From NCBI GenBank assembly GCA_014607495.2, contig CP053159.1:11415501-11479500 (forward strand): a stretch of DNA of 64,000 bases. The letters run 5' to 3'. This document shows positions 10,229-20,403 of the stretch, piece after piece. The notes beneath the pieces are model-generated. The model was not told where the DNA came from. It was given only the letters and a program-made list of their open reading frames with translations, and did not search any database. The DNA comes from Carposina sasakii. Lineage: Eukaryota > Arthropoda > Insecta > Lepidoptera > Carposinidae. The position numbers and the translations under genes are program-made. The first letter of the stretch is position 1. Every line of letters starts with the position of its first letter.

Positions 10229-11231
10229 GAAGCTGTACCCAAAAATCGCTTCACCTCCTTTTTTGATGTAGGCGTAGCGAACTGCAAAATAGCCTCGACC
10301 TTTTCTGGATCAGTACGAAGACCTCTCGCATCTATAACGTAGCCTAGATACTTCAAACTGTCCCGAAAGAATTGACATTTTTCATAATTAACAGTTAAAT
10401 TAGCCTCGGTAAGCTTTTTAAGAACCCTCAGAAGTAAGGAAACATGTTCCTCAAAAGTGCCGCTAACAACAATTATGTCATCTAAATAACAAAAAACCCT
10501 TTGCTCGAATTCTGGACCAAATAAGGTATCCACCAGCCTCTGTTGAGTTGCTGGTGCGTTAGTAAGCCCAAAAGGCATAACATTAAATTGAAAAGTCCCT
10601 CTACCAGGAACATAAAAAGAAGTTTTTTCTCGATCTGCAGCGCGTAACGGAACCTGCCAAAATGCTTTAGATAGATCAATAGAACTCAAATATCTAGCGT
10701 CTCTAAGGTTATCAAGAATTTCGGAGATGTAAGGTAAACTATAAGCATCCTTCTTAGTTAACGAATTTAATTTACGACTGTCTAGACAAAAACGAGGCTT
10801 GCCATCCTTTTTTCCAACGACTAGCACCGGGAAGACCAAGGACTCTCGCCAGGTGATATGACCTTCAAACGTAACATCTCGTCAACCTGTTCTGCGACTA
10901 TCCTCTGCTTCTCCGGCGATAGACGGTAACACCGCTGTCTGATTGGCTCGGCGTCGCCTGTATCTATACAGTGGGTAACAATATTAGTTCTACCTAAACC
11001 TTTACATGACTCAGAAATTTGAAGAAATTGGTTAGTGACATTATCTGCTAACTCTTTCTCGACTTGAGATAATGAATCATACGGCTGCAGATGAGTAGCT
11101 TCCATATCTAAATGCGATATGGTAGAGAATTGAAATTTATTAAAAGTAGTAAAATTAATTTTAGGTAAGTATTTAGGACAAATAGAGAATGTAGACCAAA
11201 AGTCTACACCTAGAATAAGTGGTGAATCCAC
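10096..11231 (-). pseudogene. pol fragment: reverse transcriptase, broken in two frames
   Basis: RT spans two open segments. The first (11231-10821) starts in the protease C-terminus (PLILGVDFW) and runs through the linker to the RT N-terminus (CYRLSPEKQRIVAEQVDEML, ending SPWSS). The second (10839-10096) holds the RT core: KKDGKPRFCLDSRKLN, the first catalytic Asp in SSIDLSKAFWQVPL, the TSFYVPGRGTFQFNVMPFGL block and the catalytic YLDD box at 10477-10488, followed by the thumb region LGYVIDARGLRTDPEKVEAI. RT copies the element RNA into DNA in cytoplasmic particles. The segments join by a -1 shift near 10833, consistent with one missing C in a C run. The break inactivates the polyprotein as sequenced. 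Confidence 0.95.
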
Positions 11232-11624
11232 TTGTGGAATAATGAAAGCCCTAAGACAATGAGTAGAACCTTCAAAAATAAATTTAAATCTAAATAACCT
11301 AACGAATACATGCGCTGACCACCAGCCGCAGTTACAAAAATATTATCGGCGGTCTTAATGTTAAGACCCCTATCAACAAAAACATTATGAAAGTTATCAC
11401 CTAAAATGGTGATTGCTGAACCTGAATCTAATAGACCCTGAAGCTCTATATCAGGATAGCCTTCAAATCCAACCTTAACATAAGGACGAACGTCACCAAC
11501 AGGAATTTTATTAAAGATAGTGGCCACCCTATAAGACTGGAAAAAATTACGTATTGTACTTAGCCAGTTTGACCATTCCTCGCGATCAAACTTAGGTGGA
11601 CTGGGCGACGCACTATCGTCGACT
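11210..11624 (-). pseudogene. pol fragment: aspartic protease
   Basis: After the proposed frameshift the reading frame runs open from about 11632 to 11210. The protease signature LLDSGSAITILG has its catalytic Asp near 11428. A single-Asp protease works as a dimer to cut Gag-Pol. The annotated open frame starts with GTG at 11527, which is not a real start: the frame is open upstream to gag. Close to the end, at 11256-11264, the frame changes by -1 in a T5 run, so the last 20 residues of the open frame are out of phase and the true C-terminus (GVDFW) lies in the next segment. Confidence 0.9.
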
Positions 11625-11632
11625 AGTTTTTT
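11606..11632 (-). promoter_or_regulatory. Probable -1 ribosomal frameshift site between gag and pol
   Basis: On the element strand the last gag codons form the heptamer A-AAA-AAC (11632-11626), immediately followed by the TAG stop (11625-11623). After a 4-base spacer comes a small perfect stem CGACG/CGTCG (11621-11617 and 11610-11606) around a 6-base loop. The pol frame is -1 relative to gag and is open across the site. A-AAA-AAC is a classical slippery heptamer (as in MMTV gag-pro). The alternative is a lost A in this run, which would also give a -1 break. Confidence 0.7.
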
Positions 11633-12567
11633 GACTGTGACGCAACACCCTTACATTTAGGACAATTACTAATGGCGACACCTTTTTCGCCACATACCCT
11701 GCATACTAATGTCTTTGCACAAGTAGGACAATTTAAAACAGAAAACCCATCTAAACCGCATTTAAAACATTTCAATTTTCTTGAGGAACCTAATGAATTG
11801 ATTGCATTACATTTATTAATATTGTTATTATTATTAGAATTACTACGACCCTTGCTAGACTGGTCATAACCATAGGCAAATTCAGGTGCAACCTTCGAAG
11901 ATAGTGATGTCGACGGTTCCACAAAATCCGCCGAACGAGCCATAACAGTCTCGTACCTCTTGCAGATGGTACGCAATTGCATAACTGAATTAACCTCGGT
12001 TGATGTAGCTAAAACATTTGAATAACAAGGTCTAATATTATTAAGTAAAATTTCCAATTTATCCTCTTCCGAAATAGGTTTTGACAAACGACTAAACATG
12101 CCATGCATAATCGCAATGTATATCGACATGCTCTCTGACCTACCCTGAGTGCGCTCCCTAATCTCCTTAAGCAGCTTGTAGTCGTAGTTAGGAATATCGA
12201 ACTCCTCTTTCATAGAATCTACTAACTGCGACCAATCGGAGATATAATCTCGCACCGAACGGAACCAGTGTAACGCGTTATCAGTAAGTAGTTCAGGCAT
12301 CATTCTAAAAATACGGTCGTCCGCAACACCACGCGCTTTACGCAACTCCTCGAGTCGCATAAGGAAAGACCGAAAACAAGATTTCCCGTTAAACTTGAGC
12401 TTGAGGAGCTCGGATAAATTATTGCGGTCGCATATCACCGTAATAGCAGGTGCAACGTCATTGCACTTGACACACGGCTCATCCTTCACCGTAGGTACTG
12501 TAGGTGATGAAGGACCAGCCGAAGGATTCGGTGACAAATATAATGTCGGGGTTGTAGGCCGCGACAT
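11623..12567 (-). CDS. gag: Gag polyprotein of the LTR retrotransposon
   Basis: 314 residues, the only intact gene of the element. Gag forms the particle that packages element RNA. The proline/serine-rich N-terminus is followed by a capsid-like helical region (about residues 50-210, including LLTDNALHWFRSVRDYISDW and an RERTQGRSESMSIYI stretch typical of the Ty3/gypsy gag core), then a low-complexity Ser/Asn linker, then two zinc-binding repeats at about residues 267-283 and 289-305. Both repeats have the spacing C-x2-C-x9-C-x2-C: the histidine of the normal CCHC knuckle is replaced by F or V, and a fourth Cys follows. The ATG at 12567 is the first in frame after the leader. It ends at a TAG right behind the slippery heptamer. 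Confidence 0.9.
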   Translation of the reverse strand: MSRPTTPTLYLSPNPSAGPSSPTVPTVKDEPCVKCNDVAPAITVICDRNNLSELLKLKFNGKSCFRSFLMRLEELRKARGVADDRIFRMMPELLTDNALHWFRSVRDYISDWSQLVDSMKEEFDIPNYDYKLLKEIRERTQGRSESMSIYIAIMHGMFSRLSKPISEEDKLEILLNNIRPCYSNVLATSTEVNSVMQLRTICKRYETVMARSADFVEPSTSLSSKVAPEFAYGYDQSSKGRSNSNNNNNINKCNAINSLGSSRKLKCFKCGLDGFSVLNCPTCAKTLVCRVCGEKGVAISNCPKCKGVASQSKN

Positions 12568-13003
12568 CTTGATTTGATAAAAAAATTTTATTTAAATTTA
12601 AAAATATGAAAAAGAGAATGTAAAAAAAATAAAAAAAAAAAAAAAAAAACACCCCGAAGGTAGTACAAAAATAAAATCCGTTGAAAATAACGCAATATCT
12701 GGATAACTCGCTAAATGAAAAAGGTAGTGAGTGAAACAGAAGAAATAAATATATATATATAAAGAATAAAATACTTATATAATATGCGGACCTGTGAAAA
12801 TAACGGGTACCCAATTTCTTCCAACAACCCCAAAATAAGGGTTGGAGTCTATAGGGTCGCAGTATTTCACCGGGCGTGCCAGGCCGCGAGCACTACTGCT
12901 ATGAGATAAAAAAAATACACAAAGCTGCAAAAGTACACAAGAAATTAAATATGACTCACCAATCACCTAGAAACCAGGATCAATGTTATATAATAAAAAC
13001 GAG
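12568..13003 (-). other. 5' untranslated leader of the LTR retrotransposon
   Basis: Between the primer-binding site and the gag ATG. It is A/T-rich with a long T run (A run on the plus strand, 12627-12649) and no conserved frame. Confidence 0.75.
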
Positions 13004-13012
13004 TGGGCGCCA
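13004..13012 (-). promoter_or_regulatory. Primer-binding site (tRNA-Lys type)
   Basis: On the element strand TGGCGCCCA follows the 5' LTR with a one-base gap. TGGCGCCC is the complement of the 3' end of tRNA-Lys and is the primer site of gypsy and lentiviruses. The match is short (about 9 bases), so the exact tRNA is an inference. Confidence 0.75.
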
Positions 13013-13013
13013 A

Positions 13014-13866
13014 TGAAACGCTGTCCCCTTCTTCCCCTATTACAGGCAAGAAGTGGACAGGTCCAGTTAATGAATTTAAAACAAAAGAAAAATACGGTAA
13101 AACTAAGTGATTAAAATAAAAAACAATTTATGAACACGAGACTAATTTATTAAAGTAACGCGATAACAGGTCGTGGGTGACTAATCCTGGTTTCTCCGAT
13201 AAATATTAAAATTGTTTACAAAGTAGGCACGTAACTTTGGCGAGACGTATCCCCGGTAGCAGCCGAGGCAGTGATGCGAAATGTCCGCCGGGATGCTCGG
13301 CAGGTGTGGGTGAGCTCGGCGGGCAATTCCCGTTCGGTAATATTCGGCAAATCCAATTCCGAACGAAAACCAATTCCGAACGAAATCCAATTCCGAACTA
13401 AATCCTAATCCGGACGTAATCCTAATCCGGACGTAATCGCCACCGAACCTAGTTCGAAGTGGCGACACTTATCACAGATTAAATTATTGAGTTGCACTAT
13501 GGCGACTATTTGAGTTGCAAAACAGCAGAAAGTAATATTTATAATAGGTAAGGAACGAGGAATTAACTTAGGCTTCAAAATAGTTCCTAATCCTCTGAGA
13601 CAAACTTTGGTAATGCTGGCGACCGCGCGATCGAGGCAACAGCCTTGTACGTACCGAGCCGCACGGTTATTGACCTCAGCCTAGAATGGCCTTGCCATTA
13701 GTTAATATTTTAATATCCCCGCCCGGCGTAAATTTTAGAGATTTTATTACCATAAAAGGTAATCTTGGTGCCAAAAAGACGAAATTCCGGCTAGACTGGC
13801 AACGCCCAAAACGTTTTTGAAATAAAACGACGGCACCATGTCGCGGGAATTTTGAACAACGCGACC
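13014..13866 (-). repeat. 5' LTR (853 bp)
   Basis: The partner of 8508-9360. The outermost base on the element strand is G here and T in the other LTR, so either the end mutated or the LTR proper is one base shorter. It should contain the promoter; no clear TATA box could be singled out. Confidence 0.94.
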
Positions 13867-13872
13867 AAATGA
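13867..13872. repeat. Target-site duplication, right (AAATGA)
   Basis: The direct repeat of 8502-8507. Confidence 0.8.
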
Positions 13873-13900
13873 CTTCCTTAGTCCAATCACCATTTAGAAG

Positions 13901-14432
13901 ATTTTTTTACCATTTCTTTATTAATAATTTTATAATCACCTTTTAGTTTGACTTACCTACACAAAATGGCACATATACTAGATAACTATTTCAACATACT
14001 CGTAGAATACTAAGAAGCATGTTTATCACTCAACCACAGACTTCAACTAAAAATAATCCACCAGGCCAGCGTCATTCACCTAACCGTTACTCATAAAACT
14101 TAACAATATCATTACGTTATAATATCCACACGTTCGCAGGCATCAAATAAAAGGCTCGCATATAACCTCATACACAGCTATATCTTGCGAGTCGGCTAAA
14201 AAGGATTTTCTATACTTCCCGCGAGCGCACGTGACCAAAGTACGGATCGTGAAGAGGCGCATTAACGGCGACGTACTGGCGGCTATTGTGCTCTCAAACG
14301 CAGCAATCGTTTTTAGTTACCGTACCCTAATTTCATTACTGTATAAAATTATTTTATAAGATAATATTTTGTTGGTACCCACCAACTAAAGGTGATTATA
14401 AAATTATTAATAAAGAAATGTAAAAAAATCAA
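13901..14432. mobile_element. Fold-back element with 50-bp inverted arms
   Basis: The left arm (13901-13951) and right arm (14384-14432) are inverted copies over about 50 bp: GATTTTTTTAC, TTTCTTTATTAATAATTTTA, TAATCACC and TTTAGTT appear in mirrored order. The arms also match the 3' tail of family D. The 430-bp centre has no coding frame. Confidence 0.75.
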
Positions 14433-16093
14433 CTAATACCAAAAACTAAAAGGTAGAATAAGTGACACGCTTAGACCAAGCTGACATTTTCGCTGTGCGA
14501 TAAAAGCTTCTAAATAAATAAAGATAAAAAAAGTTTTTACACGTACACATAGAGTGTAACAGGGTAACGTTCGTTTCGCTTTGCTATGAAAATTAATTAT
14601 AGCCTTCGAAGAACCTGTCGACATTTCAGAATCAAATGTTTATTTTTCTAAAAGGATAGTTTGAATATATCTACCACTACTCGTGAATGTTCAAGCGTGC
14701 TTAGAAATAATAAATATTTGCTTTTGAGTCTCAAATTTTGTGGACAGGTTCTCTTAAATTACAATGTGTTTATACTATGTTATTGAAATGGGCTGTTTTC
14801 GTAGAATTTGTCATATCCTACATTTATAAACACACTCGACTTAAGTTTTAGTCTGCTGCCTGACATACGGTGACTACTGTTTCTCTAGATATTCTGTCTT
14901 AATTTCAACCCCATTTATAGATGTAACATGAACGTACCTTATATCATTACCTAGTTAATTTAACAACTTATTACCTCACGCATCTAAATGTCTATGAAAC
15001 TTCGTCTTCGACTGAACCATAGAGATAATCTACTATGTCTATGGACTGACTGAACGACTGAACCATAGAAATGTATAGAGGAGATACCAAATCCCTGGAC
15101 TAAACGCACAATTTTTCTGGCCGTATGTTTCCTTGCGGCCTTCAAACAGAAAGCACTCTTCGCGGCCCACTTTAGAAGGTCCGCACTTTTGTTCAAAGGC
15201 CAACGACTACGAACCAATCGAACCGCTCATTCCGACGAGACGCCGAGTACCTATTCGCTTCGCTCCCTTAAAGAAAAAGCACTTAGCGCTTTTCTATAGG
15301 TCAGAGTTACGCGTATGACGGACATATCTTCGGACTAAACAAAATCGGAGGTATACAAAAAATTGCGTAGGTGCGAATTTTATTTGCATGCATACATACC
15401 ACGTGGGACGTAGTAGGCTAACTGGTAAAAAATAGGTACTTTGCACACTTCTGCCTCTTTGGGGGATAAAGGACGTGACTATAAATGTATGTATGTATGT
15501 ACATATACATATACACAGGGCTGTGTTCCCAAAAATGGTTTAGCCAGAACTACAGGATGGTGGAAAAGATCCTGTTTTAACGTAATGGATTTTATTTCAT
15601 TAGCCTAACATTCCGTTTATGTTAGTAATATAAACTTTTATTGAATTTCTTTATGGTTTGTTACTTTTGAAGGATTTTAGGATATTTTCGGGTCGTATGC
15701 CTGTGTGTTGTGACTGCTTTCTTAGTTGTAAATCTTTCCTTTCATTTTTCATTCTTCCTAAAGTGCCTCCTAAACAATGCAATACATTTTGATGCGTTTT
15801 TACGGAAACGTCTGCCTGGTTGGTCAGTTTATTTTTGGTAGATTACTGTTTAGATATTTCTTTCATGAAACATGTAAAATGTATTTTTATGCAAACGAGG
15901 GCGAGTCATTCATTACTCAGAAAAACATACACGTTAGTATTATATTTATTCATATGCACCTAATTACTTTGTTTGCTCACGTAGGTACACTCATATTTGT
16001 AATTAGTTAAACAGATATTCGGTATGTAATCAGCCGACTACTCGTATGTTGCGGCGTTCATTTCTAACCTCAAATTTTATTTACACTTTGCGG
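14433..16093. other. Unassigned spacer
   Basis: No supported gene. It contains a short imperfect duplication of ACTGAACCATAGAGAT-like sequence (15012-15070), a GTAT microsatellite at 15481-15503 and a nearby block (GCTGTGTTCCC, 15521) also seen at 4025 and 35560. Confidence 0.5.
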
Positions 16094-16936
16094 GTAGGGG
16101 AGACCGGGGATGGTTGACTAATTTTCAGCTTAGAGGTGTCTATTTTCATTTCTTTACAGTTAATTATTTTAAAAACAGGTACAGTTATGCATTTTTCCAC
16201 TTATTTCCAAAGTTTAATAGTAGAAATTTGGAAATAAGTGGAAAAATACACGTTATTCATTATGTATATCACAGTACAAACCAGCTTTTGTACAAAAAGA
16301 AAAACTGGTCAACTTACCCCAGGCTTGGGGTAGGTTAACTATTCACCTGGGGTAAAGTGAACAATGACGTTAAAAGGGCAAAATTTACGAGGAAATAATA
16401 TAAAATACACAAAAATGTATAGAAAATTATTAAATAAATCCAATAGACGGTTTTTCGCACCTTTATATTAAATCGTGTAACTAATGAAATTATATTTGTT
16501 ATTTGGTAATAGTCATAATATATATAGGTCAACCAGCCCCATTATACATTAGTCTACTAGCCCCGAACCACCTTTAAATTTTTTTATCGAGGGCCATAAA
16601 CTCAAAACTGCGTCCAAATCAAATAGAATAATACATTAAAGAAAAAACACGAATCAAACATTCGTTATAAATGCTTAAACAATCAATAATCATGAATAAA
16701 TAGGCATTATTACAAATAACATTACGACAAAAATAGTTACTAGCATGCGTTCATTTTCAATATTACGTTCCTACTCTCAAGAGACTTGCGTGTGCAACGT
16801 CGCCTTTTTGGTGATTGTGCGGGGGTCAGTGACGGACTCTTGTGCATCACTGGTTGCCTTAAAGCTATTGCACAGAATGAGTTTTTGACAGTTATTCTAC
16901 CTACCCCTATAGTCAACTATCCCCGGTCTCCCCTAC
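16094..16936. mobile_element. Nonautonomous TIR element (843 bp)
   Basis: The ends are inverted repeats of about 27 bp with one mismatch: GTAGGGGAGACCGGGGAT then GGTTGACTA at the left, and the complement at the right (TAGTCAACTATCCCCGG, TCTCCCCTAC). The interior has no transposase frame but carries several further GTCAAC-plus-CCCC motifs in both directions (16307, 16327, 16349, 16527). No clear target-site duplication was seen; superfamily unknown. Confidence 0.8.
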
Positions 16937-17115
16937 ACTGCATAGTTACAAACTATATTTGTGTATATTGGGCAAAGTTCGCGGGTTTACCTATTTATAG
17001 TCTACATTTATGGTTAATCGTGAGTAATTTTTCTGAGATTCAGATTTTCATAATATTTCTTTTCTTATCCCGTTATTTATGTAGTCGGCGCATTGTGATT
17101 TGTTTTAGAACTGAG

Positions 17116-17239
17116 GGGTAAGCACGAACCTCTCGATAGTCCGTAACGCTAGCGTTAAACTGTCAATTCCCATAGATTTTGCTAGCGAGTCGCTAGCGTT
17201 AGGTACGCCGCGTAAAAAGTTTCGTGTCGTGCTTAACCC
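17116..17239. mobile_element. Small MITE (124 bp)
   Basis: Left end GGGTAAGCACGAACC, right end TTCGTGTCGTGCTTAACCC, an imperfect TIR. GCTAGCGTTA occurs in both halves. A related fragment lies at 893-998. Confidence 0.65.
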
Positions 17240-17570
17240 ACTGTTATCCCTAAGGATTTCGCGTTAGCTTGCGGCTGGCTACATGCCTGACGTCAGGGAG
17301 AGTTCATTAATCACCCAAGAATTGATATTTAGTTTGGCATGAATACAAAATATACAAATAAGAGATATTAGAACTATTGCTAGTATAAGAGACTCTGTGT
17401 AGATTTCGAAGGTGAGAGGTATGAAAAGTTGTTGCAATTAATGAGATTACGTCCTGTTCCTAATACCTGATTGTAAAATAAGTTAAAAAATCCCCTAAAG
17501 CCACAACTGAGTAGGGATGAGTTAAAGAGAGATAAGTTAAATGACATTTTACTTAATTAATTATTAAAAT
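17240..17570. other. Unassigned spacer
   Basis: Nothing recognised. Confidence 0.5.
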
Positions 17571-17830
17571 CATCAACATCAGCTTATTGCAGTCCACTGC
17601 TAGACGTAGGCCTCCCCAGGGGCACGCCACAAGACTGCCATGGGGGGTATTTGCCCAGAGTCACCACGCTGGGCAGGCGGGTTGGTGACCGCAGTTTGTA
17701 TTTTGGACTATGTTGTCAACACGGGAGGCGCTGCTGCCCACCTCCCAGAAACCCTTAATCGCCTTGTACGATACCCACGGGCAGACATGGGGTGGTACGA
17801 ATTCTACTCTACGCGGCCAGAGCACCACTT
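17571..17830 (-). repeat. LINE 3'-end type repeat
   Basis: Contains CAGTCCACTGCTAGACGTAG and CTCCCCAGGGGCACGCCACA, the mark found at the 3' ends of the RTE-like fragments at 25890, 42740, 57045 and 60690, here read on the minus strand. The rest (TTGGTGACCGCAGTTTG, GCGCTGCTGCCCACCTCCC) recurs inverted at 35338-35470. Confidence 0.65.
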
Positions 17831-18040
17831 AATGAAAATAAAATGCCTTATATCAATCCCTTATTTATTAAGTACTACCTATACGCATCTTGCCAGTCCA
17901 AAAAATGGACTAAATATAACCCCGGTGGAATAAATTACTTACATCTCAAAAAATAATCCACTCGCACAATTTTCGTCACTCTCTTTCCGAAAGAGTTTTC
18001 GTTAAATCATGTTCGCTTTACATTTTGACAGTTTCGTTGT

Positions 18041-18175
18041 AGAGTGCGTTTCACTTAACTGTTCCTTTGTATAATGGCGCTAGTTACTATGTGTACCTAT
18101 AATTGCATTATCTGTGTCAATGCATACAAAAAATGTTAGTTTCGAAATCAGGCATACGAGACTATATAACGGACT
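18041..18175. mobile_element. MITE family H, copy 2
   Basis: AGAGTGCGTTTCAC, ATGGCGC, GTTACTATGTG and GCATACAAAAAATGTTAGTT in the same order as at 5772-5936. The right end is degraded. Confidence 0.65.
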
Positions 18176-18685
18176 CTACCTAGATACTTTCTGACTTCCT
18201 GGCTTCGCTTTTTTCGCGTCTACCCTTCAAATAGTCAATGAATCGAAAACAAAACAAATGAAACGTAATAGATGTAGCCGTCTATATTGAGAGCGAAAAC
18301 AAAAGCACAATAAACTAGGTTTTATGTTGCTTCAATAAAATTGGAAAAATGTTAATTCGAGTTTAGGTCAACGACAGGTTTGACATTGCAATTGTCGGTT
18401 GTAAATCTTTTTTGACAAAAAGAAATTGACGTCAAAAAATAATTAATATCGGGATCTTAGAATAAAGATTCGCTCCGCTTCGGGAGCGAAGACCGCGGAG
18501 CGAAGACCTAACATTAATCTAAGATTTTGATGGAAATAAGTATAACTATTAAAACTACGTAGGGCTTTAGCGTATTTATGGGGATTCGGTGACCATCTTA
18601 ATTTTTACAGGAAGGTCAACCGATCTTTGTTATCAGGTAGTGAGCCCAAAACGCTGGTTGTGCGGCGCGCTAGACAGCTAGGCTT
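18176..18685. other. Unassigned spacer with one local inverted repeat
   Basis: The only notable structure is at 18469-18507, where GGAGCGAAGACC and GCTCCGCTTCGGGAGC make a compact GC-rich hairpin. Confidence 0.5.
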
Positions 18686-18891
18686 AGGGCCGAACCACAC
18701 CGGAATGGCAGCGGCCGGCAGCGACGCGGCGAGCACTTTCAGTGTAAATTAATTTAAAATTTTATTTACATACTTATGACTACTAGTATCGCTTGAAAAC
18801 TTCGAAAACACGCGGTCTGTCGGCGGAATATGCTCGCGGTTGCCGGAGGCCGCTCGCGGCGCCGCGAGTTCGCGAGTTTGGTTTGGCCCTT
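18686..18891. mobile_element. Probable MITE with GC-rich ends
   Basis: The left end AGGGCCGAACCACACC and right end GGTTTGGCCCTT form an imperfect TIR. The outer parts are GC-rich (GCAGCGGCCGGCAGCGACG; GCTCGCGGCGCCGCGAG) and the middle AT-rich. TIR style resembles hAT-derived MITEs, but no 8-bp duplication is certain. Confidence 0.5.
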
Positions 18892-19029
18892 ATTATTCTT
18901 TGGCTTCACTAGCCAGCATTTTAGTCAAGTGTGAACTCTTTGAGCCGCCCGGCCATACCCTGTAGGTTTGGTGCGCCGCCGTTCCCCATTAACATTGCCT
19001 GAGAGGATTTTATTCATCATCATCATCAT

Positions 19030-20345
19030 CTAGCGAGACCCTGGGACTGATGCGACTTAGACGGGAATCACCAGAGGATGCTTTGCCAGATCCCCAGTCG
19101 CTCAACAAAAAGATCAGGAGCATGGTGAGACGCGACCTCCGAAGCTGGAACACTCGCCTCGTTAAGGAGGCGATTGAGAAAAATCAAAACCAAGGCGTTG
19201 GGAAGGAGTCACCTGACAAAGCTTCGAACCTCGAATGGCTAAACCGTCACATCGGTTCCAGAGATTCTCGCCGACTTCTATGGAAATCTGTACGCCTCGC
19301 ATGCACCAAAGCCTCCACCCGACGCAAGCGACCCCAGAGCTCCACTCTCCCGTCACTTTACGGACGATCTCCCAGACGTAGATATAGACGAAATCGGGCC
19401 GGCTCTCAGACAGCTTAAGAATGGGAAGGCTCCCGGGGAGGACGGAGTGGCCTGTGAGCTCCTTAAGGCTGGAAGAAAACTAGTCCTTGAGGAGCTGAAA
19501 TGTATTTAACTCCGTGTTGGCTAATGGGACTACTCCGAAGGCGTGGAGCAGAGGTGTGGTGGCATTGTTTTTCAAGAAGGGACACAAAACGCTCCTCAAA
19601 AACTATAGGCCGATCACACTTCTGAACCACGTCTATAAGCTGTTCTCGAGAGTCGTCACGATCGTCTGGCATTGAGATTTGATGCCTTCCAGCCATCGGA
19701 ATAGGCCGGGTTTCGCAAAGGCTACAGCACCGTGGACCACATCTATACCGTGCGGCAGGTTATACAGAAGTCGGAGGAGTATAACCAACCGCTGTGTATG
19801 GCTTTTGTGAACTACGAGAAAGTCTTCAACTCCATCGAAACCTGGGCCGTTATGGAATCCTTGTAGCGATGCCAAATCGACTGGCGATATGTGGAGGTGC
19901 TGAAAAATATCTACCAAATGGCAACCATGTCCGTTCAAGTCCAAACCCACCATACAAGACCGATCCAATTACTCCGAGGTGTGAGACAGGGTGACGTAAT
20001 ATCCCCGAAACTCTTCAACAACGCGATGGAGAACGTCTTCAAGACGCTACAGTGGGATAGACTAGGCATCAACGTCAATGGTGAATGTCTCACGCATCTC
20101 CGCTTTGCAGACGATATAGTTTTGATGGCTGAATCGCTGCAGGACCTACAAAAAATGCTGTCTAGTCTCAATCCACGGAATCTGACGGTAGGGCTAGCTC
20201 ACCGATTACATGTCACTCAGAGAGCTATGGAAAGGTCAATGGTCGGAATCTTGCGAATGGACAAAGTCCGAAACGAGATTATCCGGCAGAAGACCAAAGT
20301 GACAGACATAGTCTCGAAATGTAGCAGACTGAAGTGGCAGTGAGT
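19030..20345 (+). pseudogene. RTE-type LINE reverse transcriptase, broken
   Basis: Fragments of one LINE protein in several frames. 19050-19350 encodes the region before the RT (LNKKIRSMVRRDLRSWNTRL, VKEAIEKN). 19387-19508 has the RT entry motif GPALRQLKNGKAPGEDGV. 19714-19866 has YSTVDHIYTVRQVIQKSEEY. After an in-frame TAG, 19867-20187 carries RGVRQGDVISPKLFNNA and the catalytic FADD box at 20104-20115, then jumps by deletion to the C-terminal block VTQRAMERSMVG, KVRNEIIRQKTKVTDI, ending LKWQ. At least one frameshift, two in-frame TAG codons at sites where the family normally has Gln, and an internal deletion make it dead. RTE enzymes nick DNA and copy their RNA into it; the endonuclease domain is missing here. 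Matching pieces lie at 32370, 42740 and 60641. Confidence 0.88.
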
Positions 20346-20403
20346 CTTTAAAATCTGCTAACCAAGCGATTACATTAATCGAACGTTGATGAACACAGGC
20401 CTT

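Larger units (their letters stand above)
8508..13866 (-). mobile_element. Ty3/gypsy LTR retrotransposon lacking integrase
   Basis: About 5.36 kb, transcribed leftwards. Reading along its own strand: 5' LTR (13014-13866), primer-binding site, leader, gag, protease, reverse transcriptase, RNase H, a short noncoding stretch, polypurine tract, 3' LTR (8508-9360). It is bounded by a direct repeat AAATGA. I found only one internal difference between the LTRs (8759, A, versus C at the matching base near 13264) plus one at a terminal base, so the insertion looks recent. The order protease-RT-RNase H, the YLDD box and RNase H TDAS motif are typical of Ty3/gypsy. The integrase that should follow RNase H is absent: only about 300 bp separate the pol stop from the polypurine tract. 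No envelope gene is present. Confidence 0.96.
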
